64,000 nucleotides of DNA from Azospirillum brasilense (GTDB lineage Bacteria > Pseudomonadota > Alphaproteobacteria > Azospirillales > Azospirillaceae), in contig NZ_VITI01000001.1 of NCBI RefSeq assembly GCF_007827795.1, positions 124,001 to 188,000 of the forward strand, in the 5' to 3' direction. Both the position numbers and the translations under genes were made by a program. The notes under the pieces are model-generated. The model ran no database searches, had not been told where the DNA came from, and saw only the letters and a list, made by a program, of their open reading frames with translations. Position 1 is the first letter of the stretch; the number at the start of each line of letters is the position of its first letter. Shown in pieces: positions 46,276 through 56,261 of this stretch.

Positions 46276-46386
46276 TTATCCCCACCACCTCCGGATCAGC
46301 GATCCACCCCTTTTCCGCAGCGCGGGCCTGGGATGGCGCCCCCTTGTCCACAGATGTCCCCAGCTTCATCCACAGCCGGTGGATAA
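46276..46386. promoter_or_regulatory. Cluster of four DnaA-box-like sequences beside rnpB
   Basis: Each matches TTATCCACA with one mismatch: TTATCCCCA (46276-46284), TTGTCCACA (46344-46352), TCATCCACA (46366-46374) and, on the minus strand, TTATCCACC (46378-46386). Four in 111 bases is dense. Whether they bind DnaA, and for what purpose, is inference. Confidence 0.5.
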
Positions 46387-46670
46387 CTGTGGGGCAAATT
46401 CCCATGCCGTCCCATGCCACGCCTCGGTAGGTTACCCCAGCAGGCTATACCATTCGTAGGGTGCGATTCGCCTTTATGGAAAGCCACATGATGGGAACCA
46501 TTCGCGGGACTCACGGAACATCCTGCGAACTCTGTGAGGCAATGGCGCGTAATCGCTCATTAGCGCGCTGATACGTTGCCGATTCTCGCCGATTCGGTTC
46601 ACCTATTTGCACGCTGGCAACACATCGGGCCAAAAGTCTTGACAGCACCATATGAATACTGGAGGGGGCG
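46387..46670. other. Intergenic stretch between rnpB and the mraZ promoter
   Basis: No gene or known RNA recognised. It holds a pair of MraZ-like units at 46400-46414 (TCCCA twice, five bases apart) and a stem with arms near 46545-46553 and 46558-46567 (GCGCGTAAT with ATTAGCGCGC). A TTGACA at 46639 has no matching -10 box. Confidence 0.4.
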
Positions 46671-46700
46671 TTGACGCCCAAACTGTCCCATGCTATCCCA
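46671..46700 (+). promoter_or_regulatory. dcw promoter with MraZ operator
   Basis: TTGACG (46671-46676) and TATCCC (46694-46699) are 17 bases apart. The same stretch carries three direct repeats NCCCA (46676-46680, 46686-46690, 46696-46700), five bases apart, which is the known MraZ box read on the other strand (TGGGN repeats). MraZ would thus repress its own operon. Confidence 0.75.
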
Positions 46701-46830
46701 TGAAAGCCCAGTTCGGAGGGGGAACTACCCAACCAAGGTAGCCAAACCGGGCGCGTTCAGCGGCAAGAGCGGATAGGGCTTCGCGGCGGCGAGGACCGGC
46801 AACGGGATAAGGGGGGCGTTCGTCAGGCCG

Positions 46831-47328
46831 ATGGCCATTTTCCTGTCCACATACGTCAACAAAGTTGACAGGAAAGGCCGCTGCTCCATCCCGGCGCAGT
46901 TCCGGCAGTCGCTTGCCAAGACGTCGGCTCCCGGCACCGTCTATCTCTGGCCTTCGCTGAATCATCAGGCGCTGGAAGGCGCCGATCAGGATTATCTCGA
47001 CGTGCTGTCCGAAAGCCTGGAATCCCCCGATCTGGATTCGGACGAGCGCGACATGATCGAGACCTTCATCTTCGGCAAGCTGATCCCCGTCTCGCTGGAC
47101 ACCGAGGGCCGGATCGTCCTGCCCAAGGAACTGGCCGAGTTCGCCGGAATCGACGAGGAAGCCGCCTTCATCGGCCGCCGCAAGACCTTCCAGATCTGGG
47201 AGCCCGGCGCCCTGAAGGCCCATGAACAGACGCTGCGCGACCAGGTCGTGCGCAAGGACATTTCGCTGAGCCAGATCGTCGCCAAGGCATCCCGCGCCGC
47301 CGCCAACCGGGGAGGGGAGGGCGCATGA
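46831..47328 (+). CDS. mraZ: Transcriptional regulator MraZ
   Basis: This DNA-binding protein of 165 residues has two SpoVT/AbrB-type repeats: [22 protein letters not shown] at the start and [18 protein letters not shown] at about 89-106. It binds the TGGGN repeats just upstream and controls the division cluster. It is longer than the E. coli protein (152) at the C-terminus ([13 protein letters not shown]). The ribosome binding site is weak (AGGCCG). It overlaps rsmH by four bases. Confidence 0.95.
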   Translation: MAIFLSTYVNKVDRKGRCSIPAQFRQSLAKTSAPGTVYLWPSLNHQALEGADQDYLDVLSESLESPDLDSDERDMIETFIFGKLIPVSLDTEGRIVLPKELAEFAGIDEEAAFIGRRKTFQIWEPGALKAHEQTLRDQVVRKDISLSQIVAKASRAAANRGGEGA

Positions 47329-48326
47329 TCACCCCCGCTCCCATCTCCTCCACCGCCCCGGCCTCCCCGCACATCTCCGTCCTGCTGAACGAGGTCGTGG
47401 ACGCGCTCTCCCCGCGCGACGGCGGCGTCTATGTGGACGGCACCTTCGGCGCCGGCGGCTACGCCCGCGCGATTCTCGACCGGGCCGACTGCCGGGTTTG
47501 GGGAATCGACCGCGATCCCGAAGCCATCGAGCGCGGCCGCCAGCTCGCCCTCGCCTATCCGGGCCGGCTGGACATCGTCGAGGGCCGATTCGGCGACATG
47601 GACCGCCTGCTCGCCGAGCATGGCGTCGAATCGGTGGACGGCGTGGCGCTGGACATCGGCGTCTCCTCCCCGCAGATCGACGAGCCGGAGCGCGGCTTCT
47701 CCTTCCGATTCGACGGCCCGCTCGACATGCGGATGGGACGCGACGGGCCGACCGCCGCCGACGTGGTGAACACCGCCGCCCAGGACGAGCTGGCCGACAT
47801 CATCTTCCATTACGGCGAGGAGCGCATGGCCCGCCGCGTGGCCCGCGCCATCGTCGCCGCGCGGCTGGAAACCCCCTTCGCGCGCACCAAGCAGCTGGCC
47901 GACGTGGTGCGGTCGGTGGTGCCGAAGGGGAAGGGCGACGCCATCGACCCGGCGACCCGCACCTTCCAGGCGCTGCGCATCCATGTGAACGACGAGCTGG
48001 GCGAACTGCGCCGCGGCCTCGCCGCCGCCGAGTCGCTGCTGAAGCCCGGCGGCCGTCTCGCCGTCGTCTCCTTCCATTCGCTGGAGGACCGGGAAGTGAA
48101 GACGTTCCTGAAGGAACGCTCCTCGCCCCCGCCCTCCCCGTCCCGACATGCGCCGAGCCTTGCGGCGGACGCGCGTTCCCCATCCTTCCGGCTCCTGTCG
48201 CGCAAGCCCATCGTGCCGACGGACCAGGAAGCCCACAGCAACCCACGCGCGCGCTCTGCCCGGCTGCGCGCGGCTGAACGCACGGCGGCGCCGGCCTATC
48301 CGGCGCCCGGCAAGGAGGCGGCATGA
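47325..48326 (+). CDS. rsmH: 16S rRNA (cytosine1402-N4)-methyltransferase
   Basis: RsmH methylates C1402 of 16S rRNA. This protein has 333 residues. It starts with [13 protein letters not shown] and has the SAM motif [31 protein letters not shown] and [17 protein letters not shown] are conserved, as is the [13 protein letters not shown] motif. The tail is slightly long and Arg/Pro-rich. It overlaps both mraZ and ftsL by four bases. Confidence 0.97.
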   Translation: MITPAPISSTAPASPHISVLLNEVVDALSPRDGGVYVDGTFGAGGYARAILDRADCRVWGIDRDPEAIERGRQLALAYPGRLDIVEGRFGDMDRLLAEHGVESVDGVALDIGVSSPQIDEPERGFSFRFDGPLDMRMGRDGPTAADVVNTAAQDELADIIFHYGEERMARRVARAIVAARLETPFARTKQLADVVRSVVPKGKGDAIDPATRTFQALRIHVNDELGELRRGLAAAESLLKPGGRLAVVSFHSLEDREVKTFLKERSSPPPSPSRHAPSLAADARSPSFRLLSRKPIVPTDQEAHSNPRARSARLRAAERTAAPAYPAPGKEAA

Positions 48327-49021
48327 AATACAAATCCGCACTTTTCTGGGGTGGCCTGATCGCCGCCGCCGGCTTCGTCCTGTTCGAGACCAGCTACGAG
48401 GTTCAGGAGCTGGAGGAAAAGCTGGGCTCGCTCAACCGCAAGATCATGGTGGAGCAGGAGGCCATTCAGGTCCTGAAGGCCGAATGGAGTTTCCTCAACG
48501 ACCCGACCCGCCTTGAGACTCTGTCGCGCGAGCATCTGGCGCTGCAGCCGACCGAGGCGCGCCAGTTCGTGGCGATGAACATCGTCCCGATGCGCCCCTC
48601 CCCCACCGTCGCGCCGGAGGAGGCCCCGCTGCCGCCGATGGTCCGCAACCAGACGCCGGGCAAGACGCCGAACGTGGCGACGGCCTCCACCGGGGACAGC
48701 GTCGTGGGCGGCGGCGCCATTGTTCAAGGTGGCGTTCAAGGTGGCGTTCAGGGCGGCGTGATCATTCCGGCCTCGACCTCGCCGATCAAGCCGGCCCCGA
48801 TCAAGCCCTCGGCCATCGTGCCCGCCTCGGCCAAGGCTCCGCCGCTGCCGGCGCCCCTGCCCTCCGCCGCCAAGGCGGCCCCGGCGCCGGTGGTGACGAC
48901 CAAGCCGACGGAGGTCGCCGCCAAGCCGCCGGTCACCGCGCGGACGCTGGCGCCCCCGCCCCCCCCGGCCCAGCATGACAGCATCGGTCTTCTCGTCGCC
49001 CGTCTCGGAGCCAACCGATGA
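48323..49021 (+). CDS. ftsL: Cell division protein FtsL with long low-complexity tail
   Basis: FtsL is a bitopic protein of the FtsQLB complex. The N-terminal 90 residues are standard: a TM helix (about 7-23) and a leucine-zipper-like coil ([47 protein letters not shown]). Residues about 92-232 are Pro/Ala/Lys/Thr-rich and include three tandem VQGG units and KPAPIKP repeats. The family is usually about 100-130 residues, so the tail is extra, and it would lie in the periplasm. Overlaps rsmH and ftsI by four bases. Confidence 0.9.
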   Translation: MKYKSALFWGGLIAAAGFVLFETSYEVQELEEKLGSLNRKIMVEQEAIQVLKAEWSFLNDPTRLETLSREHLALQPTEARQFVAMNIVPMRPSPTVAPEEAPLPPMVRNQTPGKTPNVATASTGDSVVGGGAIVQGGVQGGVQGGVIIPASTSPIKPAPIKPSAIVPASAKAPPLPAPLPSAAKAAPAPVVTTKPTEVAAKPPVTARTLAPPPPPAQHDSIGLLVARLGANR

Positions 49022-50823
49022 GCGTTCCGCCGCCCGGCGTCGATCCCGCGCACGGCGCCTACAGTGTCCCGCCCCCGGCTTCCAAGCCGCGGACGTCGCT
49101 GTCGGTCGCGCTGGAGCAGAGCCGGAACCGGTTGATGGTGACCGCGGCCATGGTCGCCGTGGTCTTTACCGCCATCGGCGTGAAGCTGGTGGACGCGACC
49201 CTGTTCAACCACGCGGCGGAACCGCGCCCGCGCATGGCCGCGGAGGTCGACGCCCCGCCGGTCAACCGCGCCGACATCGTGGACCGCAACGGCAACCTGC
49301 TGGCGACCTCGCTCGCCACGCAGTCGCTCTACGCCGACCCGAAGCTGATCAGCCGCCCGGACGAGGTGGCGCGCAAGCTGACCACGGCCCTGCCGGAGCT
49401 GGATTACAAGGATCTGCTGACCAAGCTCAGCGGCGACAAGCGGTTCGTCTGGATCAAGCGCAACCTGACGCCCAAGCAGCAGGCGGCGGTGTTCCGGCTG
49501 GGCCTGCCCGGCGTCTATTTCGAGCGGGAGGAGCGCCGCTTCTACCCGGCCTCCAACCTGACCTCGCATCTGGTCGGCTTCACAGGTGTGGACAACAACG
49601 GCCTCGCCGGGCTGGAGCAGCAATTCAACAAGCGGCTGACCACCGACCCCAAGCCGTTGCAACTTTCGATCGACCTGCGCCTTCAGCACATCCTGAAGAA
49701 GGAATTGCAGACGACGATCGACGAGTTCAGCGCCATCGGCGCCACCGGCATCATTTACGATGTCCGCAACGGCGAAGTCATGTCGATGGTTTCGCTGCCT
49801 GATTTCGATCCGCACAACCCCACGGGACTTGACCCTGACACGCTGTTCAACCGCGCGACGCTCGGCGTGTACGAGATGGGTTCCACCTTCAAGATCTTCA
49901 ACACGGCGATGTCGCTGGATTCGGGGAAGATCCGCGTCTCCGACACCTTCGACACCATCAACAACATCCAGGTCGGCCGTTTCACGATCCGCGAATACCA
50001 CCCGTTCCGCCACAATCTGACCGTGGCGGAGGTGTTCCAGGAATCGTCGAACCTGGGCTCGGTGCGCATGGCCATGTCGCTGGGCGTGCAGCACCAGAAA
50101 TCCTTCATGACCAAGCTGGGCATGACCCGCCCGACCTCGCTGGAGTTGCCGGAGAACGGCTGGCCGCTGGTGCCGAATCCGTGGCGGGAGGTCAACGCCA
50201 TGACCATCTCCTTCGGCCACGGCATCTCGGTCAGCCCGATGCACACGGTCAACGCCGCCGCCTCGATCATCAACGGCGGCGTGCTGCACCCGCCGACCCT
50301 GCTGAAGCGCGACCCCGCGGTGGAAATTCCGGGCGAGCAGGTCATCAGCCCGAAGACATCGGCGATGATGCGCCGCCTGTTCCGCTTCGTGGTCACCGAC
50401 GGCACGGCGAAGTCTGCCAACGCCAAGGGCTACGTTGTCGGCGGCAAGACCGGCACGGCGGAAAAGCAGAAGGGCCGGAGCTACGCCCGGAACTCCCGCA
50501 TGTCGTCGTTCCTCGGCGCCTTCCCGATGCATGACCCGCGCTACATCGTCTATGTCCTGGTGGACGAGCCGAAGGGCACCAAGAAGACCTACGGCTTCGC
50601 CACCGGCGGCTGGGTCGCCGCTCCCGCGGTCGGCCGGATCGTGAAGCAGATCGGCCCGCTGCTCGGCGTCCAGCCGGTGGACGAAGCCTCCCCCGACGTC
50701 GTCAACGCCACCTACATCAACACCGCCGGTCAGACCGCACCGCCCGCACCGCCGCCTCCGCCCGCGCAACCGAAAGGCAGCACCGTTGCTTCTGTCCCAC
50801 CTGCTGGCAACAAGCCGCGCTGA
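49018..50823 (+). CDS. ftsI: Peptidoglycan D,D-transpeptidase FtsI (PBP3)
   Basis: FtsI cross-links septal peptidoglycan. This 601-residue bitopic protein has a short cytoplasmic N-terminus rich in Pro, a TM helix (about 39-57), a dimerisation domain beginning RADIVDRNGNLLA, and the transpeptidase domain with STFK (289-292), SSN (343-345) and KTG (477-479). The C-terminus ends in a Pro-rich stretch [12 protein letters not shown]. It overlaps ftsL by four bases, and murE begins inside its last 38 bases. Confidence 0.97.
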   Translation: MSVPPPGVDPAHGAYSVPPPASKPRTSLSVALEQSRNRLMVTAAMVAVVFTAIGVKLVDATLFNHAAEPRPRMAAEVDAPPVNRADIVDRNGNLLATSLATQSLYADPKLISRPDEVARKLTTALPELDYKDLLTKLSGDKRFVWIKRNLTPKQQAAVFRLGLPGVYFEREERRFYPASNLTSHLVGFTGVDNNGLAGLEQQFNKRLTTDPKPLQLSIDLRLQHILKKELQTTIDEFSAIGATGIIYDVRNGEVMSMVSLPDFDPHNPTGLDPDTLFNRATLGVYEMGSTFKIFNTAMSLDSGKIRVSDTFDTINNIQVGRFTIREYHPFRHNLTVAEVFQESSNLGSVRMAMSLGVQHQKSFMTKLGMTRPTSLELPENGWPLVPNPWREVNAMTISFGHGISVSPMHTVNAAASIINGGVLHPPTLLKRDPAVEIPGEQVISPKTSAMMRRLFRFVVTDGTAKSANAKGYVVGGKTGTAEKQKGRSYARNSRMSSFLGAFPMHDPRYIVYVLVDEPKGTKKTYGFATGGWVAAPAVGRIVKQIGPLLGVQPVDEASPDVVNATYINTAGQTAPPAPPPPPAQPKGSTVASVPPAGNKPR

Positions 50824-52255
50824 CGCGGCGTCCTCCGTCGAGGTGCCGGCCGTCAATGTGACCGGGTTGACCGCGGACAGCCGCGCGGTCAGGCCCGGTT
50901 TCGTCTTTGCCGCCCTGCCGGGCGCGAAGGCGGACGGGCGCGCCTTCATCGCCGACGCGCTTGCCAAGGGCGCCGTCGCGGTGGTGGCGCCCATCGGGAC
51001 CGCCCTGCCCGCCGGCAGCGCCGCGCTTCTCATCGAGGACGAACAGCCGCGCCGCCTCTTCGCGCGCCTCGCCGCCGCCTTCCACGGGCGGCAGCCGGAC
51101 ACCGTAGTCGCCGTGACGGGCACGAACGGCAAGACCTCCACCGTTCAGTTCGCCCGCCAGATATGGGACCTGATGAGCCTGAAGGCGGCCAGCCTGGGCA
51201 CGCTTGGGCTGATCGGGCCGGGGCTGGACGATTATGGCGGGATGACCACCCCGGACCCGGTGTCGCTCCACCGCGACCTCGCCGCCGTCAAGGACAAGGG
51301 TATCGAGCATCTGGCGATGGAGGCGTCCAGCCACGGGCTGGAGCAGTTCCGTCTCGACGGCGTGGTCCTCAAGGCCGCGGGCTTCACCAACCTGACCCGC
51401 GACCATCTGGACTACCACGGCACGATGGAGGCCTACCTCCAGGCCAAGGCGATGCTGTTCGGACGGGTGTTGCCCGATGGGGGAACCGCCGTCCTGAACG
51501 CCGACAGCGGCACCTTCGCCGAGCTTGCCGGGATTTGTTCACAGCGCGGTCACCGCGTCTTCGGATACGGTCTGGCCGGTCGCGAGATCCGGGTGAACGG
51601 GGTCGAGCCGCTGGCCCACGGCCAGCGCCTGGACCTGACGGTCCTGGGCCGCGGCATCACCGTGGACCTGCCGCTGGCGGGCCGCTTCCAGGCGTGGAAC
51701 GTGCTGTGCGCGCTCGGCCTGGTGATCGGCGCCGGCGCGGACCGCGACGAGGCTCTGGCCACCCTGACCCGCCTTGAAGGCGTGCCGGGGCGCCTGCAGC
51801 ACGTCGCCACCCACCCCTGCGGGGCGGCGGTCTATGTCGATTTCGCCCACACGCCCGACGCGCTGGAAACGGTGCTGCTGGCGCTGAAGCAGCACGCCCG
51901 GAACCGCCTGATCGCGGTGTTCGGGTGCGGCGGCGACCGCGACCGCGGGAAGCGGCCGGTGATGGGGGAACTGGCCGGCCGTCTGGCCGACCGCGCCATC
52001 GTCACCGACGACAACCCGCGCACCGAGGTGCCGGCGGCCATCCGCAAGGAGGTCCTGGCGGGCCACCCGGCCCTGGAGGAGATCGGCGACCGGCGCGAGG
52101 CCATCCGCGCCGCCGTCCGCAGCCTTCGGCCCGGTGACGTCCTGGTCATCGCCGGCAAGGGACATGAGCATGGTCAGATCGTCGGGACGGAGGTCCTTCC
52201 CTTCGACGACGCGACCGAGGCACGAGCCGCCGTGGCGGAGGTTGGAGCAGCATGA
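50786..52255 (+). CDS. murE: UDP-N-acetylmuramoyl-tripeptide synthetase (meso-DAP adding)
   Basis: MurE adds meso-diaminopimelate to UDP-MurNAc-L-Ala-D-Glu. This protein has 489 residues. ATP motif TGTNGKTST is at 111-119, and DDNPRTE marks the DAP-specific form. It starts at TTG 50786, overlapping ftsI by 38 bases; AAGG lies nine bases upstream. The next in-frame ATG is far inside the ATP domain, so the TTG start is needed. The murF start overlaps its stop by four bases. Confidence 0.96.
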   Translation: MLLSHLLATSRADAASSVEVPAVNVTGLTADSRAVRPGFVFAALPGAKADGRAFIADALAKGAVAVVAPIGTALPAGSAALLIEDEQPRRLFARLAAAFHGRQPDTVVAVTGTNGKTSTVQFARQIWDLMSLKAASLGTLGLIGPGLDDYGGMTTPDPVSLHRDLAAVKDKGIEHLAMEASSHGLEQFRLDGVVLKAAGFTNLTRDHLDYHGTMEAYLQAKAMLFGRVLPDGGTAVLNADSGTFAELAGICSQRGHRVFGYGLAGREIRVNGVEPLAHGQRLDLTVLGRGITVDLPLAGRFQAWNVLCALGLVIGAGADRDEALATLTRLEGVPGRLQHVATHPCGAAVYVDFAHTPDALETVLLALKQHARNRLIAVFGCGGDRDRGKRPVMGELAGRLADRAIVTDDNPRTEVPAAIRKEVLAGHPALEEIGDRREAIRAAVRSLRPGDVLVIAGKGHEHGQIVGTEVLPFDDATEARAAVAEVGAA

Positions 52256-53748
52256 GCGAGGCCAAGACCATCCTGTGGACCGCCGAGGACGCCGCCGCCG
52301 CCACCAGCGGTCAGGCGACGCGCTCCTGGGCGGCGACCGGGGTCAGCATCGACAGCCGCAAGGTGGCGCCGGGCGACCTGTTCGTCGCCATCAAGGGGCC
52401 GAACTTCGACGGGCACGACTTCGTGGCGAAGGCGCTGGAGGCCGGCGCCGCCGCGGCGCTGGTCAGCACCGTGCCGCCCGGCGTGCCGGGCGACGCCTCC
52501 CTTCTGGCGGTGGAGCAGGACACGCTGGCGGCGCTGGGCGACCTCGGCCACGTCGCACGGCTGCGCACCCAGGCCAAGGTGGTGGGCGTCACCGGCTCGG
52601 TCGGCAAGACCAGCACCAAGGAGGCGCTGCGCCACGTCCTGTCGGCGCAAGGGCGCACCTTCGCCACCGAAGGCAGCCTGAACAACCATTGGGGCGTGCC
52701 CCTGTCGCTGGCCCGCATGCCGGAGGACAGCGAATTCGGCGTGTTCGAGCTGGGCATGAACCACGCCGGCGAGCTCGGCCCGCTGTCGCGGCAGGTCATG
52801 CCCGACGTCGCGGTCATCACCACGGTGGACGCGGCGCATCTGGAGTTCTTCGACTCCGTCGAGGCGATCGCCGACGCCAAGGCCGAGATCTTCGAGGGCA
52901 TGAACCCCAACGGGGTCGCCGTCCTCAACCGCGACAACCCGCATTTCGGGCGTCTGCTCGCCGCCGCGCGCACCCAGGGGCTGAGCCGCATCTGGAGCTT
53001 CGGCTCCCACGCTGACGCCGACGCGCGTCTGGTGGACTGCTCCCTGCACGCCACCTGCAGCGCCGTGACCGCGATCATCCGGGGCGAGCGCATCCAGTAC
53101 AGCCTGGCGCTGCCCGGCCGGCATTGGGTGATGAACAGCCTCGCCGTGCTGCTGGCGGTGAAGGCGCTGGGCGCCGACGTCGCCGCCGCGGGGCGCGCTC
53201 TGTCCACCATCGCGCCGGTGAAGGGCCGCGGCACGCGCAAGCGCGTCCAGGCCGCCCAGGGCGCCTTCACCCTGATCGACGAGAGCTACAACGCCAGCCC
53301 CGCCGCCATGGCCGCGACCTTCGCGGTGCTCGGCAAGACCGACCCCGGCGCCGGCGGCCGGCGCCTCGCCGTGCTGGGCGACATGCGGGAGCTGGGCGAC
53401 CGCGCCGACGCCCTGCACGCCGGGCTGGCCGAACCGCTGCGCGCCGCGCATGTGGACGCGGTCTACGCCTGTGGCCCGCACATGCGCACCCTGTTCGACC
53501 GCCTGCCCGCCGCCATGCGCGGCGCCTGGACGGAGACCAGCGCCGAGTTGGCCCCCCTCCTGGCCGGCGCGGTGCGCGGCGGCGACGTGGTGCTGATCAA
53601 GGGCTCCCTTGGCAGCCGCATGGCGACGGTGGTGGACGCCCTGTCCGCCCTGGACACCAAAGACAACAAACGAACCGAAAAGAACAACAACGGCTCCTCG
53701 CCCGCGACTGACACGGATCAGGCCGCGGCGCACGGGCACAAAGGCTGA
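52252..53748 (+). CDS. murF: UDP-N-acetylmuramoyl-tripeptide--D-alanyl-D-alanine ligase
   Basis: MurF adds D-Ala-D-Ala to the UDP-MurNAc-tripeptide. This 498-residue protein has ATP motif [14 protein letters not shown], then ELGMNHAGE and [18 protein letters not shown] is conserved. The last 35 residues ([20 protein letters not shown]...) are low-complexity and less like the family. ATGA overlap with murE; 10 bases before mraY. Confidence 0.96.
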   Translation: MSEAKTILWTAEDAAAATSGQATRSWAATGVSIDSRKVAPGDLFVAIKGPNFDGHDFVAKALEAGAAAALVSTVPPGVPGDASLLAVEQDTLAALGDLGHVARLRTQAKVVGVTGSVGKTSTKEALRHVLSAQGRTFATEGSLNNHWGVPLSLARMPEDSEFGVFELGMNHAGELGPLSRQVMPDVAVITTVDAAHLEFFDSVEAIADAKAEIFEGMNPNGVAVLNRDNPHFGRLLAAARTQGLSRIWSFGSHADADARLVDCSLHATCSAVTAIIRGERIQYSLALPGRHWVMNSLAVLLAVKALGADVAAAGRALSTIAPVKGRGTRKRVQAAQGAFTLIDESYNASPAAMAATFAVLGKTDPGAGGRRLAVLGDMRELGDRADALHAGLAEPLRAAHVDAVYACGPHMRTLFDRLPAAMRGAWTETSAELAPLLAGAVRGGDVVLIKGSLGSRMATVVDALSALDTKDNKRTEKNNNGSSPATDTDQAAAHGHKG

Positions 53749-53758
53749 CCGCTCCACG

Positions 53759-54844
53759 ATGCTCTACAACCTGCTCTTCCCCCTGGCGGACGTCTTCACG
53801 CCGTTCAACCTGTTCCGGTATCTGACCTTCCGGACGGGGGGCGCGGTGCTGACGGCGCTCGTCATCAGCTTCGTGTTCTTTCCGCGCCTGATCGCGTGGC
53901 TGAAACGCAAGCAGGGCGAGGGCCAGCCGATCCGCTCCGACGGGCCGGAAAGCCATATGAAGAAGAAGGGCACGCCCACCATGGGCGGCCTGATGATCCT
54001 GATCGCCGTGTCGATCAGCACGCTGCTGTGGGTGGACTTGACGAACGCCTACACCTGGATCGTGCTGCTGGTGACGATCGGCTACGGGCTGATCGGCTTC
54101 GGCGATGACTATCTGAAGCTGACCAAGCGCAACACCAAGGGCCTGTCGGGCCGCTTCCGCCTGACCTGGGAGATCATCATCGGCGTCTCCGCCGCCGCCG
54201 CCATCATGTATGTGTCGGCGCCGCCGCTGTCCGGCGGGCTGGCCGTGCCCTTCGTGAAGGATTTCCTGATCCAGCTCTCCTGGTTCTTCATCCCCGTGGG
54301 CGCCTTCGTCATGGTCGGGGCGTCGAACGCGGTGAACCTGACGGACGGGCTGGACGGGCTGGCCATCGTGCCGACGATGATCGCGGCGGGCTGCTTCGGC
54401 CTGATCGCCTACCTCACCGGCAACGCGATCTTCGCCAACTATCTCCAGATCCACCATGTGCCCGGTGCTGGTGAGCTTGCCGTTTTCTGCGGGGCTCTGG
54501 TCGGTGCGGGGATCGGTTTCCTCTGGTACAACGCGCCCCCCGCCATGGTCTTCATGGGCGACACCGGCTCGCTGGCCCTCGGCGGCGCGCTGGGAGCCGT
54601 CAGCGTGGTCACCAAGCACGAGTTCGTGCTGGCGATCATCGGCGGCCTGTTCGTGCTGGAGACCGTGTCGGTGATCGTCCAGGTCGCCTCGTTCAAGCTG
54701 ACCGGCAAGCGGGTGTTCCGCATGGCGCCTCTGCACCATCACTTCGAGAAGAAGGGATGGGCGGAGTCCACCGTGGTCATCCGCTTCTGGATCATCGCCT
54801 CCATCCTGGCCCTGGTCGGCCTGTCCACGCTGAAGCTCCGGTAA
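53759..54844 (+). CDS. mraY: Phospho-N-acetylmuramoyl-pentapeptide transferase
   Basis: MraY makes lipid I in the inner membrane. This 361-residue protein has ten helices. Conserved loops are [21 protein letters not shown] and [13 protein letters not shown] (catalytic Asp residues), and [13 protein letters not shown] near the end. The ATG at 53759 has a weak ribosome binding site and may depend on reading from murF. Confidence 0.97.
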   Translation: MLYNLLFPLADVFTPFNLFRYLTFRTGGAVLTALVISFVFFPRLIAWLKRKQGEGQPIRSDGPESHMKKKGTPTMGGLMILIAVSISTLLWVDLTNAYTWIVLLVTIGYGLIGFGDDYLKLTKRNTKGLSGRFRLTWEIIIGVSAAAAIMYVSAPPLSGGLAVPFVKDFLIQLSWFFIPVGAFVMVGASNAVNLTDGLDGLAIVPTMIAAGCFGLIAYLTGNAIFANYLQIHHVPGAGELAVFCGALVGAGIGFLWYNAPPAMVFMGDTGSLALGGALGAVSVVTKHEFVLAIIGGLFVLETVSVIVQVASFKLTGKRVFRMAPLHHHFEKKGWAESTVVIRFWIIASILALVGLSTLKLR

Positions 54845-54857
54845 GGGTCGCCCCCCG

Positions 54858-56261
54858 ATGATCAACCTGTTCTACATGGAAGGACTGCCGGTGGCGGTCA
54901 TGGGGCTGGGCAAGTCGGGCCTCGCCACGGCGGAGGCGCTGACCCGGAGCGGCGCCGACGTGTGGGTGTGGGACGACAACGAGTCCAGCCGCGCCGCGGC
55001 GCTCGACAAGGGTTACAAGGTCGTCGACCTGACCACCGCGGACCTGACCGAGCTGACCACCATCGTCTGGTCGCCGGGCATCCCGCACACCCACCCGAAG
55101 CCCCATCCGGTGGCCCTGCGCGCCCGCGCCGCGAACATCGAGCTGGTCTGCGACATCGAGCTGCTCGCCCGGTCGGAGCGCGATTCGGCCTACATCGGCA
55201 TCACCGGCACCAACGGGAAGTCCACCACCACGACCCTGATCGGCCATGTGATGGAGGCCGCCGGGCGGCGCATCGCGGTCGGCGGCAACCTGGGCACCCC
55301 GGCGCTGACCTTCCCCTCCGTGGGGGCCGGCGGCAGCTACGTTCTGGAGATGTCGAGCTACCAGCTCGAGCTGACCTACTCGATCACCTTCGACGTGGCG
55401 GTTCTGCTGAACATCACGCCGGACCATCTGGCCCGGCACGGCGGCATGGACGGCTACGTCGCGGCCAAGAAACTCATTTTCCACCGCCAGACCAAGCCGC
55501 GCACCGCGGTGATCGGCGTGGACGACCCGACCTGCCGGGCGATCTGGGAAGACCTCACCGCCAAGGGCGATCAGGTGATCTGGCCGGTCTCCGCCCTGGG
55601 TCCGGTGCCCGGCGGCGTCTATGCCGAGAACGGCTGGCTGATCGACGACACGCTGGGTGCGGCGGAGCGCGTGGCCGAGCTGGCCGCCTTCCCGGCGCTG
55701 CTCGGCACGCACAACTGGCAGAACACCGCCGCGGCCTATGCCGCGTGCAAGGCGGCGGGCGTGCCGATCCCGGCCATCGTCGCCGCCATGACCACCTTCC
55801 CCGGTCTGGCCCACCGCCAACAGCTGGTGCGCACCATCGACGGCGTGCGCTTCGTCAACGACAGCAAGGCGACCAACGCCGACGCCACGGAAAAGGCGCT
55901 GGCGACCTTCGACCCGATCTACTGGATCTTGGGCGGTCAGGCGAAGGAGACCGGGCTCGACGGGCTGGAGGCCTACGCGCCCCGCGTCCGCCACGCCTTC
56001 CTGATCGGCGAGGCGTCGGACCGTTTCGCCGCGTGGCTGGAGGCCAACAAGGTCCCCCACACCCGCTGCGGCACTCTGGACGTGGCGGTCAACGCCTCGG
56101 CGGAGCTGGCGCTGGCCGAGGCGCTGCCCGGCGCCTGCGTGCTGCTGTCGCCGGCCTGCGCCTCCTGGGACCAGTTCGCGAATTTCGAGAAGCGCGGCGA
56201 GGCCTTCGCCGACGCCGTGAACCGACTCGAAGGCAACGCCGTTCCGGGGGACCGCGCCTGA
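54858..56261 (+). CDS. murD: UDP-N-acetylmuramoyl-L-alanine--D-glutamate ligase
   Basis: MurD adds D-Glu to UDP-MurNAc-L-Ala. This 467-residue protein begins with VAVMGLGKSGLATAEALTRSGA and has the ATP motif ITGTNGKSTTT; NGLADLP-type features are replaced by LEMSSYQLE and FVNDSKATNADAT. Conserved GGQAKETGLD is near the end. AAGGG precedes its start. Its stop shares one base with ftsW. Confidence 0.97.
   Translation: MINLFYMEGLPVAVMGLGKSGLATAEALTRSGADVWVWDDNESSRAAALDKGYKVVDLTTADLTELTTIVWSPGIPHTHPKPHPVALRARAANIELVCDIELLARSERDSAYIGITGTNGKSTTTTLIGHVMEAAGRRIAVGGNLGTPALTFPSVGAGGSYVLEMSSYQLELTYSITFDVAVLLNITPDHLARHGGMDGYVAAKKLIFHRQTKPRTAVIGVDDPTCRAIWEDLTAKGDQVIWPVSALGPVPGGVYAENGWLIDDTLGAAERVAELAAFPALLGTHNWQNTAAAYAACKAAGVPIPAIVAAMTTFPGLAHRQQLVRTIDGVRFVNDSKATNADATEKALATFDPIYWILGGQAKETGLDGLEAYAPRVRHAFLIGEASDRFAAWLEANKVPHTRCGTLDVAVNASAELALAEALPGACVLLSPACASWDQFANFEKRGEAFADAVNRLEGNAVPGDRA

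Noticed and set aside
46639..46667. TTGACA as a second dcw promoter
   Set aside because: The sequence 16-18 bases downstream is GGAGGGG-like, with no possible -10 box.
54962..56260. Frame running through murD that opens into ftsW
   Set aside because: Only the part from 56261 is FtsW; the upstream part is an out-of-frame reading of murD.
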